Origin: Saccharothrix coeruleofusca
Lineage (GTDB): Bacteria; Actinomycetota; Actinomycetes; Mycobacteriales; Pseudonocardiaceae
Reading direction: 5' to 3'
DNA: 64,000 nt
Assembly: GCF_014648515.1 (NCBI RefSeq)
Contig: NZ_BMRG01000015.1
Location: forward strand, 111,823-175,822
Of the stretch, positions 15,863-26,004 are shown one piece after another (positions within the stretch are counted from its first letter, which is position 1; every line of letters begins with the position of its first letter). The notes below the pieces were generated by a model. It saw only the letters and a list, made by a program, of their open reading frames with translations, was not told where the DNA came from and made no database searches. Made by a program: the position numbers and the translations under genes.

Positions 15863-16612
15863 TTACCCGCTGACCGACGCGGAGAAGTTGTCCACCGCCA
15901 GGCCCACGCCGCCGTTCCACGGCTCGAAGCCCGCCTGGATGCTCGTCAGGTACCAGGAGTTCGTGATCGCCCCGCGATCACGCACGTCGTTGATGAAGTC
16001 CAGCACGTTGAACGACCACGACGTGATCGGCGACGGCGCGACGTAGGAGATCACGTTGTTGCCCCCGTTGTTGCCCCGCCAGACCTCCCAGCCGCGGCCC
16101 GCGATGGTGGCGTTGCCCACCGCGCTGCCGATCGGCTGGATCGGGCCCTGCCGGTTGAACCAGATCATGATCTCCATCTGGTTCACCCCGTTGGTCTTCG
16201 GCGAGGGGTCGAGCCAGATGTCGTACGAGGCGTTGTAGGTGCCACCCGCGAACCGGTAGTCGATCGAGGAGGTCGCGCTGCGGATGCGGCTGACCTGCAT
16301 CGGCAGGTTCGTCCCCGGCGAGCAGTTGGCGTAGTGGCAGCCCGCGTACACCGACGGGTAGGAAAGCGGCGCGCCGTTGGTGGCCGCCGAGCCGTCCTGC
16401 TGGGTGATCTGGAACCCGGTCGAGGTGACGTTGATGCACTGGGTGGCGGAGCTGCCCCACCTGTTGTTCTGGACCACGTAGCGGCCCTGGATGGTGGTCG
16501 TGCCGTACTGCTGGCAGATCGTCGTGTCGGCTTGCGCCTGGCCCGTGCTGGCGGCGAGCGTGCCCGCGGTCAGCAGGCAGGCCAGCGCGAGGGAACGGAC
16601 GGTGCTCTTCAT
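15863..16612 (-). CDS. secreted glycoside hydrolase family 12 (endo-glucanase/xyloglucanase)
   Basis: A 249-residue exported GH12 enzyme that cleaves beta-1,4-glucan or xyloglucan outside the cell. A Sec signal peptide (residues 1-28, cut near GQAQADT) precedes a single jelly-roll catalytic domain. The nucleophile Glu is in NQMEIMIWFN and the acid/base Glu in GFEPWNGG, both classic GH12 motifs. CQQY and CINVTS carry the family disulfide, and a second Cys pair is in AGCHYANCS. There is no CBM on the enzyme. The ATG at 16612 has GGGAGGAG four bases upstream. A CebR/CelR-type operator lies 45 bp upstream, so induction by cello-oligosaccharides is likely. Confidence 0.93.
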   Translation of the reverse strand: MKSTVRSLALACLLTAGTLAASTGQAQADTTICQQYGTTTIQGRYVVQNNRWGSSATQCINVTSTGFQITQQDGSAATNGAPLSYPSVYAGCHYANCSPGTNLPMQVSRIRSATSSIDYRFAGGTYNASYDIWLDPSPKTNGVNQMEIMIWFNRQGPIQPIGSAVGNATIAGRGWEVWRGNNGGNNVISYVAPSPITSWSFNVLDFINDVRDRGAITNSWYLTSIQAGFEPWNGGVGLAVDNFSASVSG

Positions 16613-16656
16613 CGAACTCCTCCCGAACGGTCCGCGGCGGCGGTGGCGGGGCGTTC

Positions 16657-16670
16657 TGGGAACGCTCCCA
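16657..16670. promoter_or_regulatory. CebR/CelR-type operator upstream of the GH12 gene
   Basis: TGGGAACGCTCCCA matches the 14-bp TGGGAGCGCTCCCA box bound by the LacI-family repressors CebR (Streptomyces) and CelR (Thermobifida) at 13 of 14 positions. It sits 45-58 bp upstream of the cellulase start codon. Cellobiose or cellotriose releases these repressors. No cebR gene is in the window. Confidence 0.8.
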
Positions 16671-16715
16671 CAACCAACCGGGTACCCGCCAGTGCGCATG
16701 CCGATGCCGATTCGG

Positions 16716-19409
16716 TCAGCCCGCTCCCGCGTCGGTGACGGTGCCGACGGCGGTGATCACACCGCCGCTGGGGGTGTGCACCGTGAAGTCCAGCCGAACC
16801 CGCTCGGCGGGCTCGGCCTCGGCGTCGGTCACCGTCGGCACGGCCACTTCCGCGCTCAGGCCGTCCCCTGCCATGAAGGCCAGCACCGTGCGCAGCTGCG
16901 TCGTGGACAGCGGTCGCGACGGCAGCGGCTCCTCGCCGGAGGCCTGCCTGCGGAACCACTCCGGGTCGACGTCCGCGGTGGACAGCTCGGGCCCGTCCGC
17001 CGGAGCCAGGGGCGCGCCCGAGAGCAGGACGGTGCTGTCGACCGCCTCGGACAGCGTCGCCCGCCACGTCAGCGGAGCCCCCTCGGCGGCCTCGGCCGGG
17101 GCGATGGTGATGGTCGGCTCCGGGTCGTCGTTGCGCACCGCGAGAGCGCCCGAGTGGCGGCCGACGACCGTGCCCCGGACGGCCTTCACCTGCACCCAGC
17201 GCCGCACGTCCCGGCTCCACCGGGTGTTGCCCGCCACCTGCAGCCCGACCTCGATCTCGCGCTGTCCCGGCTGGACGGCCACCAGCCGCTGGCTGTACTC
17301 CTGCCCCTGCTCGTTGACGAACAGCCGCACCAGGCCGGGACCGTCACCGGAGACGGCGACCGGGAACCGGACGGTCCGGGTGCCCGAGTCGCCCTCATCG
17401 ACGGTCAGCGCACCCACGTCGACCCGAGGCAGCGCCACCGGTCGCGGGTCCGGCAGACCGCGGTCCCAGCCGTGCGCGTCGATCAGCCACGCCCGCCCGG
17501 CGCCACCGCGCGGGACGAGCTCCAGCTCGGCGACGCGGTCGAGGTCGACGCCCTGCGCGGGCAGCGGGAGGCGGGCCTCCTGCGCCCAGTGGGCGGACAG
17601 CCGCTCGGTGGCGGGCAGCCCGTCCAGCGACACCTCCCCCAGCCGCGCGCGGCGACCGCTGGTGTCGGCGACGGCCACCTCGAAGCGGTTGCCCAGGCTG
17701 TTGGGCGAGACCACCAGCCGCAGCGCCAGCTCCCGCGCGCCCGCCAGCGAGACGGCCCGGCCGGGGCGCACGACCGCTGCTCGGCCCTCCTCGGACCACT
17801 TCAGCGCCACCGCGAACCGCCCCTGCTCCGACGGGGCGCCGGAGAACCGGTTGAAGTGCGGCGAGGTCAGCGGGTAGTCCTGGTCGCCGCACGAGGCGGC
17901 CGGGTCCGCCGTGACCTGCGCGCACACCCGCGCGTCGCCACCGGCGGTGGTCGCCTCGTCGGGCACGACGAACGCCGACCGCGCGCCGCCGACGGCGTGG
18001 CCGAGCACGCGCGCCGGATCGGCCGACGGGGCGCGCGCACCCGAGCCGTCCAGCAGCGGCAGCACCCGCCGGTCACCCTCGACGAACAGGCGCGCCGCCG
18101 CCGCGATGTAGGTCGCGCCCGCGGTCTGCTGCTGCGCCGCGGTCAACCGGGTGGGGGTTCCCGGCGAGCACACCGCGTCGATGGGCGGGCTCGCGAAGTC
18201 GTCGTACGCCGGGGCTTGCGCCTGGCCGGGAGTCCACTCGGTGTTGAAGTAGTTGTGGTTCGCGCCGACGAAGTACAGCGCGCTGTGCAACGCGGTTCCA
18301 CGGCTGACCCCGCGGGTCGCGTCCAGGTACATCTGGCCCTGCAGGTCGCTCACGTCGCCGTCGCAGCCGGGCAGGATCGTCACCGAGGGCACGTCCGGCG
18401 CCGGGTTGTGCCCGAAGACGGTCGGCCCGATCAGCAGGTCGCCCTTGATCTTCCAGCGCACCGGACCGTCGAAGCCGCTGCCGGGCGGTGGCGGGCTCAG
18501 GCTGTCGGTGGCCGCGCGGTTGACGCCCTCGCCGCCGCGCGAGTGGCCGATGAGGAAAACGTTGTCCATGTCGGCGGCGGGCGCGGCGCGGACGATGTCG
18601 GGAGCCGATCCCCGGTCCGCGCCCGCCCAGTCGGCCCACTTCGCCAGGTGCGCGCGGACCAGCGCCGACCGCGCTCCCGCTCCCGATTCGACGTCCCCGG
18701 CGTCCTGCGCGTTGATCCCGTTGGCCGAGATGGAGACGGTCACGTAGCCCTGCGAGGCGAGCAGTCGCTGCGCCTGGAGGTAGCCGCGGTGACTGGGCAC
18801 CGGCTCGGCCCCCTCCCGGCAGGGCCAGTTCAGCAGGATGCCGTCCACGACACCGGGCTGGTAGCAGGTGAAGTGCCTGCCGTGCAGGAACAGCGCCAGC
18901 GGGCGCTTGCCTGGCGCCCCGCTCGGCGCCACCACCACGGCCCGCATCTCGACCGGCGTCGCGTACCCCGGGATGGCCATGGGAGCCAGCTCGTACTCCC
19001 CGGCGCGGGTCGGGAAGGGTCCGGGCAGGCCGGGGTCGACCTCGTTCGCGGGCAGCGGCGCCGGTGGCGCCGGTGGGGTCGAGCCCAGTGGGCGCGGCGG
19101 CTCCTCGGCGTCCAGCCGCCTGCCCGAGACGCGGACCTGGAGCCGGTCGGGATGGCCGACCTCCGGCGCGTCCAGGGTGTACGAGCGCAGGTCGGTGGAG
19201 GGGCGCGGTCGCCCGAGCAGCCGGTCGCCCTCCCAGAACTCGATCGCGGCGGCGCCGGGCGGGATCGGTTCGGGCGAGGTCCAGACCAGCCGCTGGCCCG
19301 CGATCGCCCACCCCGCGGGAGGCTGGTCGCCCTGCCGCGAAGCCGCTGCCGCCGGTGTGGCCAGACCCGCCACGAGCAGCGCGCAGACCAGTAATCGGGT
19401 CGGGTGCAT
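16716..19409 (-). CDS. large secreted serine hydrolase with C-terminal beta-sandwich domains
   Basis: An 897-residue exported protein. A signal peptide (residues 1-23) is followed by an N-terminal beta domain and an alpha/beta-hydrolase domain (about 140-440). The nucleophile elbow is GHSRGGEGVNRA and HGRHFTCYQP forms the oxyanion region; NHNYFNTEW supplies the likely catalytic His. Residues 480-650 look like a jelly-roll. The C-terminal 250 residues resemble Calx-beta strands (a VDEGDSGTRTVRF block and acidic ends such as VRNDDPEPTITI). It is probably an esterase or lipase of unknown substrate, near the GH12 cellulase and the CBM2 kinase. I place no specific family name on it. Confidence 0.75.
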   Translation of the reverse strand: MHPTRLLVCALLVAGLATPAAAASRQGDQPPAGWAIAGQRLVWTSPEPIPPGAAAIEFWEGDRLLGRPRPSTDLRSYTLDAPEVGHPDRLQVRVSGRRLDAEEPPRPLGSTPPAPPAPLPANEVDPGLPGPFPTRAGEYELAPMAIPGYATPVEMRAVVVAPSGAPGKRPLALFLHGRHFTCYQPGVVDGILLNWPCREGAEPVPSHRGYLQAQRLLASQGYVTVSISANGINAQDAGDVESGAGARSALVRAHLAKWADWAGADRGSAPDIVRAAPAADMDNVFLIGHSRGGEGVNRAATDSLSPPPPGSGFDGPVRWKIKGDLLIGPTVFGHNPAPDVPSVTILPGCDGDVSDLQGQMYLDATRGVSRGTALHSALYFVGANHNYFNTEWTPGQAQAPAYDDFASPPIDAVCSPGTPTRLTAAQQQTAGATYIAAAARLFVEGDRRVLPLLDGSGARAPSADPARVLGHAVGGARSAFVVPDEATTAGGDARVCAQVTADPAASCGDQDYPLTSPHFNRFSGAPSEQGRFAVALKWSEEGRAAVVRPGRAVSLAGARELALRLVVSPNSLGNRFEVAVADTSGRRARLGEVSLDGLPATERLSAHWAQEARLPLPAQGVDLDRVAELELVPRGGAGRAWLIDAHGWDRGLPDPRPVALPRVDVGALTVDEGDSGTRTVRFPVAVSGDGPGLVRLFVNEQGQEYSQRLVAVQPGQREIEVGLQVAGNTRWSRDVRRWVQVKAVRGTVVGRHSGALAVRNDDPEPTITIAPAEAAEGAPLTWRATLSEAVDSTVLLSGAPLAPADGPELSTADVDPEWFRRQASGEEPLPSRPLSTTQLRTVLAFMAGDGLSAEVAVPTVTDAEAEPAERVRLDFTVHTPSGGVITAVGTVTDAGAG

Positions 19410-19585
19410 GTGCCATCCCCTCGGATCGGCCGGTGTGGACCAGTTCTAGCGTCGTTCCGGATCGACCCGCAAGGCAGCGCGGGGCACGCCCGTTCCGCCG
19501 CAGCGCCTTCCGCGCACCGCGCCGCCCGGCGGCGGTGATCGCGCGGAGGTGGCCAGTGGGCGGGCGGGCGAAGTAGCGTTCGGCT

Positions 19586-20926
19586 GTGGCGGAGCGCAAC
19601 GAGGTCATCGCCGAGCGGTACCGGCTCGTGGCCCCGGTGGGGCGCGGGGCCACCGGGGTCGTCTGGCAGGCGCGCGACGAGCGGTTGGGCCGGGTCGTCG
19701 CGATCAAGTTCCCCACCGCGCTGCCCACCGAGGGCGATCCGTCGCAAGCCCTGGAGCGGATCGCGCGGGAGGGGCGGATCGCCGCCCGGTTGCGGCACCC
19801 GCACGCGGTCACCGTGCACGACGTCGTGGAGCACGGCGGCAGGCCGTGCCTGGTGATGGAGTACCTGCCCTCGCGGACGCTGGCGGAACTGCTCGACGAG
19901 CGCGGGCCGCTGCCGGGGGAGCTGGTGGCGGGCGTGGGGTGGCAGGTGGCGGCGGCGTTGGCGGCGGCGCACGCGGCGGGCGTCGTGCACCGGGACGTCA
20001 CGCCGTTCAACGTCCTGCTGGGCGACGACGGCACCGCGAAGATCGCCGATTTCGGCGTCGCCCGCGCGGTCGGCGAGGGCGCGGTGGCCGACACCCGTCC
20101 CGTCGTGGGCACGCCCGCGTTCCTCGCGCCGGAGGTGGTGGCGGGCCAAGAGGCGGTGTTCGCCTCCGACGTGTACTCCCTGGGCGCGACGCTGTACGCG
20201 GCGCTGGAGGGCCACCCGCCGTTCGGGACGGCGCAGGAGCCGCCGCCGGCGGAGGAAGGGGCGTCCCCCCTGGCGCAGGTGCTGCGGCAGCTCCTGCGGC
20301 GCGACCCCGCGCAGCGGCCCACCATGGCCGAGGCGCACGGGCTGCTGGACGCGGTCGTCGCGGGACGGCCGCTGCCCGGCTCGCCGCAGGCGGGCGACAC
20401 GCGGGCGCTGCCCGCACCCCGCCGCGCGTCGTGGCGCGCGATCACCCTGGTGTCCGGAGCCGCGGTGCTGGCCGTCGGCGGGCTGGTCGTCGGCGGGCTG
20501 GTCGTCAACGGGCTGGTGGCCGGGAACTCCTCGCGCGGCGGCGACCCGTCCTCCGAGGCCCGACCAGCCCCGACCGACACCCCGAGCACCACGACGACCA
20601 CCGCCACCGCCGTCTCGTCCGGTTGCACCGCGCGGTTCGAGATCACCAACTCCTGGCCGGGCGGCTACCAGGTCCAGGTGACCGTGCGCAACGCGGGCGA
20701 GCGCGCGCTCGACGCCTGGGCCGTGACCTGGCCCCAACCCGAGGGCCACACGATCAGCAACCTGTGGAACGGGGTCCTCACCGCGAACACCGGCACCGCC
20801 TCGGTGACGGTCACCAGCGCCGGTTACAACGCCGAGCTGCCCGTGGCGGGCTCCACCACGTTCGGCTTCACCGCCAACGGCCCGGCTACGCCCCGGCTGG
20901 ACCTCACCTGCACCTCCGGCGACTGA
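19586..20926 (+). CDS. membrane Ser/Thr protein kinase with extracellular CBM2 cellulose-binding domain
   Basis: A 446-residue receptor-like kinase. The cytoplasmic Hanks domain (residues 10-265) has the P-loop GRGATGVVW, catalytic Lys41 (VVAIKF), HRDVTPFN at 135-142, DFG at 155-157 and an APE-like LAPEV. One membrane helix spans about 286-312, followed by a Thr/Ser/Pro linker. Residues 346-442 form a family 2 carbohydrate-binding module. Cys347 and Cys442 are placed as the end-to-end disulfide of CBM2, and W357 (in NSWPGG), W394 and Y414 occupy the three aromatic positions of the cellulose-binding face. The catalytic loop has Thr in place of the usual Lys after HRDx. The start is GTG with no clear ribosome site. 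It most likely senses cellulose at the cell surface. Confidence 0.9.
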   Translation: MAERNEVIAERYRLVAPVGRGATGVVWQARDERLGRVVAIKFPTALPTEGDPSQALERIAREGRIAARLRHPHAVTVHDVVEHGGRPCLVMEYLPSRTLAELLDERGPLPGELVAGVGWQVAAALAAAHAAGVVHRDVTPFNVLLGDDGTAKIADFGVARAVGEGAVADTRPVVGTPAFLAPEVVAGQEAVFASDVYSLGATLYAALEGHPPFGTAQEPPPAEEGASPLAQVLRQLLRRDPAQRPTMAEAHGLLDAVVAGRPLPGSPQAGDTRALPAPRRASWRAITLVSGAAVLAVGGLVVGGLVVNGLVAGNSSRGGDPSSEARPAPTDTPSTTTTTATAVSSGCTARFEITNSWPGGYQVQVTVRNAGERALDAWAVTWPQPEGHTISNLWNGVLTANTGTASVTVTSAGYNAELPVAGSTTFGFTANGPATPRLDLTCTSGD

Positions 20927-20995
20927 CCTCGAAGCCGCCCCCCAGGCGTCGGTGTTTCATCGGGCGTGGGCGGACCCGCGCCCGTATTGTCGCAA

Positions 20996-21022
20996 CTGCC
21001 CGATCATGACCCGATCGGGCAG
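20996..21022. other. perfect hairpin upstream of terC
   Basis: A 10-bp perfect inverted repeat, CTGCCCGATC / GATCGGGCAG with a 7-base loop, lies 70 bases after the kinase stop and 25 bases before the terC start. It could terminate the kinase transcript or act as an operator or leader structure for terC. No T-tract follows. Confidence 0.6.
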
Positions 21023-21046
21023 GGGCGGCACGCGCGGGGAGGACCA

Positions 21047-22063
21047 GTGCTCGACATCGGCGCGCTCACCTGGACCGTCACGATCGGCCTGATCCTGCTC
21101 CTGCTCGCGATCGACCTGGTGCTGGCGGCCGTCCGCCCGCACCGGGTGGGCTTCCGCGAGGCCACCGCCTGGTCGGTGTTCTACGTCCTGGTCGCGATCG
21201 GCTTCGGCGTCTGGTTCGCCGCGCGGTACGGCGGCGAGTACGGCACCGAGTACTTCGCGGGCTACATCGTCGAGAAGAGCCTGTCGGTCGACAACCTGTT
21301 CGTCTTCGTCATCATCATGACCACGTTCGCCGTGCCCGAGGAGCACCAGCACAAGGTGCTCACCTTCGGCATCCTGCTGGCGCTGGTCATGCGCGCGATC
21401 TTCATCGCGCTCGGCGCCACCCTGCTGTCCCTGTTCTCCTTCATGTTCCTGCTGTTCGGGCTGCTGCTGATCTACACCGCCGTGCAGCTGTTCCGACACC
21501 GCGACGAGGACCCGGACGTCGAGGACAACGCCGTGGTCAAGACCGCACGCAGGGTGCTGCCGATCACCGAGGACTACGTGGGGGGCAAGCTCACCACGCG
21601 CGCCGACGGCCGCCGCGCGTTCACCCCGCTGTTCATCGTCCTGCTCGCCATCGGCAGCATCGACCTGCTCTTCGCGCTCGACTCCATCCCCGCGGTGTTC
21701 GGCGTGACCGAGCACCCCTTCATCGTCTTCGCCGCCAACGCCTTCGCCCTGCTGGGCCTGCGAGCCCTGTTCTTCCTGGTCAAGGGACTGCTCGACCGGC
21801 TGGTGCACCTGTCCACCGGGCTCTCGCTGATCCTGGCGTTCATCGGCGTCAAGCTCATCCTGCACTGGGCGCACGTCGACATCGACGCCCGCGTGCCGGA
21901 GATCCCCACCCCGCTCAGCCTCGGCGTGATCATCGGCATCCTCGCGGTCGTCACGGTGACCAGCCTGATCAAGACCCGGCGCGATCCCGGCGCCAAGGCG
22001 CACCCCGGCTCGCTGCGCGCGCACCGGAAGGCGTCCGACCGCGACCGGCCGGACGCCCGCTGA
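21047..22063 (+). CDS. TerC-family integral membrane protein
   Basis: A 338-residue TerC/Alx-type protein with about nine helices. Family hallmarks are the acidic intramembrane motifs SVDNLFVFVIIM (residues 78-89) and IDLLFALDSIPAVFGV (around residue 207). These proteins export manganese or support metal loading of secreted enzymes; older tellurite-resistance annotation reflects linkage. The GTG at 21047 has GGGGAGG four bases upstream. It converges on the AAA+ gene with only 10 bases between the stops. Confidence 0.93.
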   Translation: MLDIGALTWTVTIGLILLLLAIDLVLAAVRPHRVGFREATAWSVFYVLVAIGFGVWFAARYGGEYGTEYFAGYIVEKSLSVDNLFVFVIIMTTFAVPEEHQHKVLTFGILLALVMRAIFIALGATLLSLFSFMFLLFGLLLIYTAVQLFRHRDEDPDVEDNAVVKTARRVLPITEDYVGGKLTTRADGRRAFTPLFIVLLAIGSIDLLFALDSIPAVFGVTEHPFIVFAANAFALLGLRALFFLVKGLLDRLVHLSTGLSLILAFIGVKLILHWAHVDIDARVPEIPTPLSLGVIIGILAVVTVTSLIKTRRDPGAKAHPGSLRAHRKASDRDRPDAR

Positions 22064-22073
22064 GCACGCGCCG

Positions 22074-23351
<1,278 letters not shown>

Positions 23352-23443
23352 GCGGCGCACGGTACCCGATGCGGTCGCGTTGACCAGCCGGTTCCGCGTC
23401 TCTACGGTATGCCGGACGATTGCGGCGCTCGCCGGGGTGGGGA

Positions 23444-24670
23444 ATGGACGAAACTTCTGCAGTTGCGGTGCGGCGCGGTCAGGCGCTGCTGGAGCTGGGC
23501 CGGGCCAAGGAGGCGGAGGGGCACTTCCGCACCGCGCTGGCCGCCTCCCCCGGCGACCCGGAGCTGCACACGCTGCTCGCCCAGTCGCTGCTGCGCCAGC
23601 AGCGCTACGGCGAGGCGCGCGACGCGAGCCGCGCTGCGCTCACCGCCGACCCCGAGGACGTGACGGCCCACTCCGCCCTCGCCGGGGCGCTGGCCGGGTT
23701 GAAGCTGCTGCCCGAAGCGCTGGAGGTGGTGCGGCGGGCCCTGGAGCTGGCCCCGCTGTCCGCCGGGCTGCACCTGCAGGAGGGCTACGTGCTGCTGGCG
23801 CAGGACCGGCCCGCCGAGGCGCTGGAGAGCGTCGGGCGGGCCCGCGCCCTCGCGCCGGAGGACGCCGACTGCGCGGCGCTGCGGGCGGCCGCGCTCTACG
23901 AGCTGCACCGGCTCGACGAGGCCGACGCCGCGGTGGCCGAGGCGCTGCGCCTGGACCCGCAGCACGTCGACGCCCACCGCATCCAGGGCCTGCTGGCGCT
24001 GCGCCGCGGCGGCGGCGAGTCCGCGATCCGCGCCCACCGCACCGCCCTGCGCCTGGACCCCACCGACTCGGGCGCCCGCGAGGGCCTGTCCGTCGCGCTC
24101 AAGTCCCGCAACCCGCTGTACGGGGCGCTGCTGCGGTACGGCTCGTGGCTGTCCTCGCTGCCCACCGGCACGCGCTGGCTGGTGCTGCTGGTGCCGTTCG
24201 TCCTGACCCGCCTGCTGCGCCCGTTCGACGGCCAGACGTGGGCCGAGGTGCTGATCGTCGTGGTCGTCGCGCTGGTCGTGCTGAGCTGGGCGCTGGAACC
24301 GCTGATGAACTGCGTCCTGCTGCTGGGCCGCGAGCGCCACCTGCTCAGCCGCCCGGCTCGGCTGGCGACCTACGGCTTCCTCGGCTTCGCCTCGGCGTCG
24401 ATCGCGACCGTCGTGGTCGGCATGACCGCCGGTCCGCCCCGGCTGATGACCCTCGCCCTCGGCCTGGGGCTGTGGGCGATGGCCACCGGTTCCGCGCACA
24501 CCGTCCGCGCGGACCTGCGCAAGGTGCCCGCGATCGGCGCGGCGGTGGCGGCGCTGCTGGCCGCCGTGGCGTTCGCGGCCACTGTGGCCGGTGCCGAGAG
24601 CGCGGGTCTGGTCGTGTCGCTGGTGCTGCTCGGCGGCATCGCCGCCACCTGGTTCACCGTCTTCGCCTAG
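23444..24670 (+). CDS. TPR-repeat membrane protein
   Basis: A 408-residue protein. Residues 5-215 contain about six TPR units (repeated pattern ALxLDPxxxxAHxxxG), and the C-terminal half has about five to six membrane helices starting near residue 245 (WLVLLVPFVLTRLL). The TPR part should face the cytoplasm and recruit a partner. It is divergent from the AAA+ ATPase gene, an arrangement that suggests a functional pair, although I know of no named system. ATG 23444 is preferred over an upstream in-frame ATG because of the purine-rich GGGGTGGGGA just before it. Confidence 0.8.
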   Translation: MDETSAVAVRRGQALLELGRAKEAEGHFRTALAASPGDPELHTLLAQSLLRQQRYGEARDASRAALTADPEDVTAHSALAGALAGLKLLPEALEVVRRALELAPLSAGLHLQEGYVLLAQDRPAEALESVGRARALAPEDADCAALRAAALYELHRLDEADAAVAEALRLDPQHVDAHRIQGLLALRRGGGESAIRAHRTALRLDPTDSGAREGLSVALKSRNPLYGALLRYGSWLSSLPTGTRWLVLLVPFVLTRLLRPFDGQTWAEVLIVVVVALVVLSWALEPLMNCVLLLGRERHLLSRPARLATYGFLGFASASIATVVVGMTAGPPRLMTLALGLGLWAMATGSAHTVRADLRKVPAIGAAVAALLAAVAFAATVAGAESAGLVVSLVLLGGIAATWFTVFA

Positions 24671-24694
24671 CTCCGTCCCGAAGTCACCCGTTCG

Positions 24695-24723
24695 GGCGGG
24701 CCGGTAGTGGTTACCGGCCCGCC
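24695..24723. terminator. bidirectional hairpin terminator
   Basis: A perfect 12-bp stem (GGCGGGCCGGTA / TACCGGCCCGCC) with a 5-base loop lies between convergent genes ending at 24670 and 24759. Confidence 0.75.
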
Positions 24724-24758
24724 GTCGAGCGTCGGGTGGTACTTGCCAACGGGTGGGG

Positions 24759-25907
24759 TCAGGGGGTGGCGGGCGGGGATTCGGGCAGGGGGCAGCGGCC
24801 CGCGGCCTCCCACCGCTGCTTCAGGTCGGCGGGGATGCTGAGGGTGGTGGACTGGCCGTCGGTGAGGGTGCGAACGCTGCCGCCGAGCAGCAGCGCGCCC
24901 GCGCGGTCGAGAATCGTGGTGGCCAGTGCGCTGCTGTCCTCGGTGCGCTCCAGCGCCCGCACCAGGCGGGTGCCCGCGCGCACCACGCCCGCCCACCCGC
25001 GCGCGGAGGGGACTTGCATCCAGTCCGCCACCTCCGGCTTGACGACCTGGCGCACCATGGCGGCCACGATGCCGTCGAACACCTTGCCGGGGAACAGGTT
25101 CTCGTACAGGTCGAGCAGGTGGCGGGTGAGCACCACGCCCTCCGGCGAGGGACCGTAGGCGGTCTCCACCAGCGCGGCGCTCAGCTCGCGCGCCTCTTCC
25201 AGGCTCTCCGGCACGGCCTCGACGGGGATGCCCAGCATGGCTCCCGCCACGCGCCAGACGTAGTAGTAGTCGGCGGCTTCGGCCTCGGTGACGGAGATGC
25301 CGATGCGGCGCATCCCCTCCACCACCTGGACGGAGAAGATCAGCAGCGCGCCGACCATGTCCTGCTGGCAGACCGGCACGCCGTCGGCGGCCACGTCCCA
25401 ACGCCCCGACGTGGTCAGGAAGTGCCGCACGGCGGCGTGGATGAGCCGGGTCTTCTGGATGGTCGGCACGAACGACCCGCCGCTGCCGAAGGCGTCGCGA
25501 CCCATCATGTCCATGACGAACTGGGAGGTCTCCGACAACCGCCGGTGCGGCTGGTCCAGGCCGTGGGTCAGGCACAGCGCCCGCGCGCCGCGCGCGTGGG
25601 CGTAGCAGTTGACCATCGCGCCGAAGGTGAGCACCGATGCGACGTGCACGCCGTCGTCGACGAAGAACTCGTAGGCCCGCGCCACGCGGTCGTGGTCCAC
25701 CCACTCCGGTGGGCTGTCGGTGGCGACGAGGAACTCCCGCACCACGTCGGGCAACCGCTCGGGGATGGGCTGGTCGTTGGCGCGGAAGTGCTCCAGCACC
25801 TCGTTGACGGCGCCGACCCGGCCGGTGGCGACCAGGTCGGCGATGACGGCGTCGGCGGGCGGGTCGCCCCGGAACTTCAGCGCTTCGACGGCGGCGGTGT
25901 CGATCAT
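24759..25907 (-). CDS. MpaB/latex-clearing-protein-like oxygenase (DUF2236)
   Basis: A 382-residue cytosolic protein of the DUF2236 family that includes mycophenolic-acid MpaB and rubber oxygenase Lcp, which bind b-type heme and cleave C-C double bonds. The conserved helix KTRLIHAAVRHFL (near residue 157), with a potential heme-ligand His, and SETSQFVMDMMG upstream match the family; LTRHLLDLYENLFPG near the C-terminal third is also typical. There is no Tat signal, unlike secreted Lcp. The substrate is unknown. ATG 25907 follows GGGGAG. It precedes, and is unlinked to, the P-type ATPase operon whose last stop is 97 bases away. Confidence 0.8.
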   Translation of the reverse strand: MIDTAAVEALKFRGDPPADAVIADLVATGRVGAVNEVLEHFRANDQPIPERLPDVVREFLVATDSPPEWVDHDRVARAYEFFVDDGVHVASVLTFGAMVNCYAHARGARALCLTHGLDQPHRRLSETSQFVMDMMGRDAFGSGGSFVPTIQKTRLIHAAVRHFLTTSGRWDVAADGVPVCQQDMVGALLIFSVQVVEGMRRIGISVTEAEAADYYYVWRVAGAMLGIPVEAVPESLEEARELSAALVETAYGPSPEGVVLTRHLLDLYENLFPGKVFDGIVAAMVRQVVKPEVADWMQVPSARGWAGVVRAGTRLVRALERTEDSSALATTILDRAGALLLGGSVRTLTDGQSTTLSIPADLKQRWEAAGRCPLPESPPATP

Positions 25908-26004
25908 GGGCGACTCCCCTTCACTTGTGGGACTCCACCCCACACTCCGCCGATTCCCACCGCCAGAACACGATGTGGTGAATCCGCGCCCGAACGCCGC
26001 GAGC

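Noticed and set aside
25929-25942. GGGACTCCACCCCA before the MpaB-like gene as a DosR-like box
   Set aside because: Too close to the start codon (22 bp), no GGnCC right half, and the gene is outside the stress island.
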